Of a DNA stretch of 64,000 nt, positions 62,227 to 64,000 are shown in pieces. The translations under genes and the position numbers were made by a program. Origin of the DNA: Streptomyces sp. ATexAB-D23 (GTDB lineage: Bacteria; Actinomycetota; Actinomycetes; Streptomycetales; Streptomycetaceae); NCBI RefSeq assembly GCF_000373645.1, contig NZ_KB892018.1, forward strand, positions 56,377 through 120,376. Direction: 5' to 3'. The notes below the pieces were generated by a model. It had not been told where the DNA came from. It searched no databases and saw only the letters and a list, made by a program, of their open reading frames with translations. Every line of letters starts with the position of its first letter. Positions within the stretch are counted from its first letter, which is position 1.

Positions 62227-63518
62227 CACGCCCGCCCCGGGCACTTCTGCGAGGGCCTGTCCGGCGGATCCTCGCGGGACCGCGAAGATCCGCCGGACAG
62301 GCCCTCGCCCTCGTGCTGCTCCTGACCGCGGCCGGCTGCGGCCTCGCGGCCCCCGGCGGCAGCGACGCCGAGCCGAAGGTGACGATCCTCGGCCCCTGGA
62401 CCGGTGCGCAGGAGGACCGGTTCACGGACGTCCTGGACGGCTTCGGCATCCCGTACACCTACCAGGGCACCGCCGCCACCCGCGAGGTACTGCTCGCCGA
62501 GGTCCAGGCCGGCAACCCGCCCGACATCGCGATCCTGCCCGGCGTCGGCGAACTCGTGGAGTACGCCGCGGAGGGCCGGCTGAACCGTCTGGGCGACCTG
62601 TACGACGGCAAGGAGTACGGCACCCCGTGGCGCCCCGCGGCGCAGGGGCTGGCGGACGACCTGTGGGTCCCGCTCAAGGCCGACCTCAAGTCCATCGTCT
62701 GGTACCGCGACGGCGAGACCCCGCCGTCCTCCCCGGCCCCGCTGAGCGCCTGGTGCGCCGGCATGGGGGACGACGGCTCGTCCGGCTGGCCCGGCAGCGA
62801 CTGGATCGAGGACCTGCTCCTCCAGCAGGCAGGACCGGTGCTGTACGCGCGCTGGGCGACCGGTGACCTGGACTGGACCGCCGACCACGTCGTCACCGCC
62901 TGGACCACCTGGGCGGGCCTGCTGTCGCAGGGCTCGCGCGCCCGGCGCCTGGCGATCCTGGAGAGCGACCACCGGGGCCCCGAGGGCGGGAACGGGCTGC
63001 TCTTCGGCGGCGGCTGCGCCCTCGAACACCAGGGTTCCTTCGCCCGCTCCTTCTACGGGGACCGCCAGGACCGGGCCGTCTTCACCGACTCGGCGAAGCT
63101 GCTGCCGGGCGGCCCGTATACGGTGAAGGGCCATGAGGTCTCGGCCGACTTCGCCGCGCTCTTCGGCGGGGGCGACGCGGCCCGCGCGCTGATCCGGCGG
63201 CTCGCCTCCGAGAAGGCCCAGGAGGAGTGGGGCCGCGAGGGCGGGGTGTTTTCGGCCAATTCCGCGGTGCCGGCCCGCGAGGGCGAGGTCGAGAAGCAGG
63301 TGAGCGGGCGCCTCACGGACCAGCGCGTGCCGCTGTGCCTGGACGCGTCGGACGTCATGCCGGCGGCGGTGCGGGACGCGTTCTACGAGGCGGTGCTGCT
63401 GACCGTGGCGCATCCGGACGAGCCGGTGCGCGCCCGCCTCGAAGGCATCCAGAAGGTGCAGGACGCCCAGCCCGCCACCATCCCCCGGCTCACGGGTGTG
63501 TGCGGCAGACCACAGTGA
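62223..63518 (+). CDS. Extracellular solute-binding lipoprotein, family 1 type
   Basis: A 431-residue lipoprotein with lipobox TAAGC (Cys39). The body resembles family 1 (maltose/glycerol-3-phosphate type) solute-binding proteins: VTILGPWTGAQEDRF at the start, PPDIAILPGVGELVE, and an ASEKAQEEWG-type (RLASEKAQEEWGREGG) end. No permease or ATPase is nearby, so it more likely acts as a receptor for the adjacent membrane protein than as an importer component. Its signal peptide has an unusually long N-region of about 27 residues, which is encoded by a palindrome (see next entry). The last gene of the operon. Confidence 0.85.
   Translation: MTRPPRALLRGPVRRILAGPRRSAGQALALVLLLTAAGCGLAAPGGSDAEPKVTILGPWTGAQEDRFTDVLDGFGIPYTYQGTAATREVLLAEVQAGNPPDIAILPGVGELVEYAAEGRLNRLGDLYDGKEYGTPWRPAAQGLADDLWVPLKADLKSIVWYRDGETPPSSPAPLSAWCAGMGDDGSSGWPGSDWIEDLLLQQAGPVLYARWATGDLDWTADHVVTAWTTWAGLLSQGSRARRLAILESDHRGPEGGNGLLFGGGCALEHQGSFARSFYGDRQDRAVFTDSAKLLPGGPYTVKGHEVSADFAALFGGGDAARALIRRLASEKAQEEWGREGGVFSANSAVPAREGEVEKQVSGRLTDQRVPLCLDASDVMPAAVRDAFYEAVLLTVAHPDEPVRARLEGIQKVQDAQPATIPRLTGVCGRPQ
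62249..62308. repeat. 60-bp near-perfect palindrome inside the lipoprotein gene
   Basis: The arms 62249-62270 and 62287-62308 are perfectly complementary over 22 bp. After a single C/A mismatch, an inner 5-bp stem (TCGCG/CGCGA) with a GGAC loop completes a 28-bp hairpin. The element is exactly 60 bases, that is 20 codons in frame, covering residues 9-29 of the signal peptide. From memory, GGCCTGTCCGGCGGATC-like palindromes occur between genes in Streptomyces. Confidence 0.85.
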
Positions 63519-63522
63519 GTCT

Positions 63523-63539
63523 TTGTGGGACCTTCACAA
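63523..63539. promoter_or_regulatory. TTGTG-N7-CACAA palindrome upstream of pccB
   Basis: TTGTG (63523-63527) and CACAA (63535-63539) form a short inverted repeat within the 153-base gap before the carboxylase gene. It is similar to but one base shorter than a Rex box. Significance is unproven. Confidence 0.3.
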
Positions 63540-63671
63540 GCGATGACGGGTTCCGGCTGGTACTTCGCCTGCATGGCTCCGGCCTTCTGTCAGGCTCCAC
63601 CAGTAAACCGGGCAGGAGACTGTACGGAGTCGACGGCAGGATTTTCTTGGCCGGGTTCGTAGGGTCGGTAC

Positions 63672-64000
63672 ATGACCGTTGTGGACGAAACCCAGGGCGA
63701 GCCGAGCGACACCCGTGGCCGTGTGGCCGAACTGCTGGCACTGCGCGAGCAGGCCCGGCGCGGACCCAGTGACCGGGCGACGGAGGCGCAGCACGCCAAG
63801 GGCAAGCTGACCGCCCGCGAGCGCATCGAGCTGCTCGTGGACCCGGGTTCGTTCCATGAGGTGGAGCAGTTGCGCCGGCATCGGGCGACGGGTTTCGGTC
63901 TGGAGGCGAAGAAGCCGTACACCGATGGTGTGATCACCGGGTGGGGCACGGTGGATGGCCGGACGGTGTTCGTGTACGCGCATGATTTCCGGATCTTCGG
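63672..64000 (+). CDS. pccB: Acyl-CoA carboxylase beta subunit (propionyl-CoA carboxylase type), 5' part
   Basis: The first 109 codons of a carboxyltransferase beta subunit; the gene runs off the window. MTVVDETQGEPSDTRGRVAE, then KLTARERIELLVDPGSFHE and TDGVITGWGTVDGRTVFVYA are the standard beginning of actinobacterial AccB/PccB proteins, which carboxylate acetyl- or propionyl-CoA to feed fatty acid and polyketide synthesis. The ATG at 63672 gives the expected start; the ribosome site is weak (GGTCGGT). From memory a small epsilon subunit gene usually follows in Streptomyces; it would lie outside this window. Confidence 0.93.
   Translation, partial: MTVVDETQGEPSDTRGRVAELLALREQARRGPSDRATEAQHAKGKLTARERIELLVDPGSFHEVEQLRRHRATGFGLEAKKPYTDGVITGWGTVDGRTVFVYAHDFRIF

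Noticed and set aside
63523..63539. Rex-box-like palindrome before pccB
   Set aside because: One base too short and with mismatches in the inner positions of the Rex consensus; kept only as a low-confidence palindrome.

Overview
The window is a 64-kb piece of an actinobacterial chromosome, almost certainly Streptomyces. The reasons are very high GC with strong third-position bias, Tat and lipoprotein signals, a DUF397 / XRE regulator / ATP-binding trio of the WhiJ type, one rare TTA leucine codon, and a core gene order that from memory resembles other Streptomyces: proline catabolism, leuB, ilvE, cimA, a PknG-type operon, then an acyl-CoA carboxylase beta gene. No phage, transposase, CRISPR array, rRNA or tRNA was seen.

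Layout. 1-2.4 kb: end of proline dehydrogenase and the P5C dehydrogenase gene. 2.5-5.2 kb (minus): three-gene phospholipid operon (CDP-alcohol phosphatidyltransferase, CdsA, PlsC-type acyltransferase). 5.2-7.3 kb: an MDR oxidoreductase divergent from a LysR regulator, with two palindromes between them. 7.5-9.2 kb: a 43-residue protein and a secreted purple-acid-phosphatase-like enzyme. 9.4-13.7 kb: branched-chain amino acid genes leuB, ilvE and cimA. cimA is preceded by a leader peptide with tandem Ile codons and an intrinsic terminator, which is a classical attenuator layout.

14.0-27.5 kb: a beta-glucan utilisation locus. It holds a LacI regulator, a complete Opp-type ABC importer, a cytosolic GH1 beta-glucosidase, a secreted GH16 enzyme with two discoidin-like modules and a secreted GH3 beta-glucosidase. 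27.5-40.1 kb: mostly single secreted or stress-type genes: Gly-rich membrane protein, secreted adenosine deaminase, GH25 muramidase with a DasR-like site upstream, GH3/NagZ-like enzyme, the WhiJ-type trio, a thioredoxin-reductase-like/methyltransferase fusion, DinB, YceI, an M15-like secreted protein and a DUF4185 protein.

40.2-50.4 kb: a second carbohydrate/peptide locus with a ROK repressor, M81 metallopeptidase and CutC on the minus strand, divergent from an Opp-type importer with fused ATPases and a ROK sugar kinase. 50.4-55.9 kb: GH64 beta-1,3-glucanase and GH101 endo-alpha-N-acetylgalactosaminidase, divergent around a perfect LacI-type operator. 56.0-63.5 kb: a five-gene operon (trypsin-like protein, PknG-type kinase, VWA/zinc-ribbon protein, four-helix membrane protein, solute-binding lipoprotein) that looks like an expanded version of the mycobacterial GlnH-GlnX-PknG pathway. 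Its first gene carries the TTA codon and its last gene carries a 60-bp palindrome in frame. The window ends in an acyl-CoA carboxylase beta gene.

The observations most worth following are the cimA attenuator, the expanded PknG operon with its TTA codon, the in-frame palindrome, and the pair of glycan loci.
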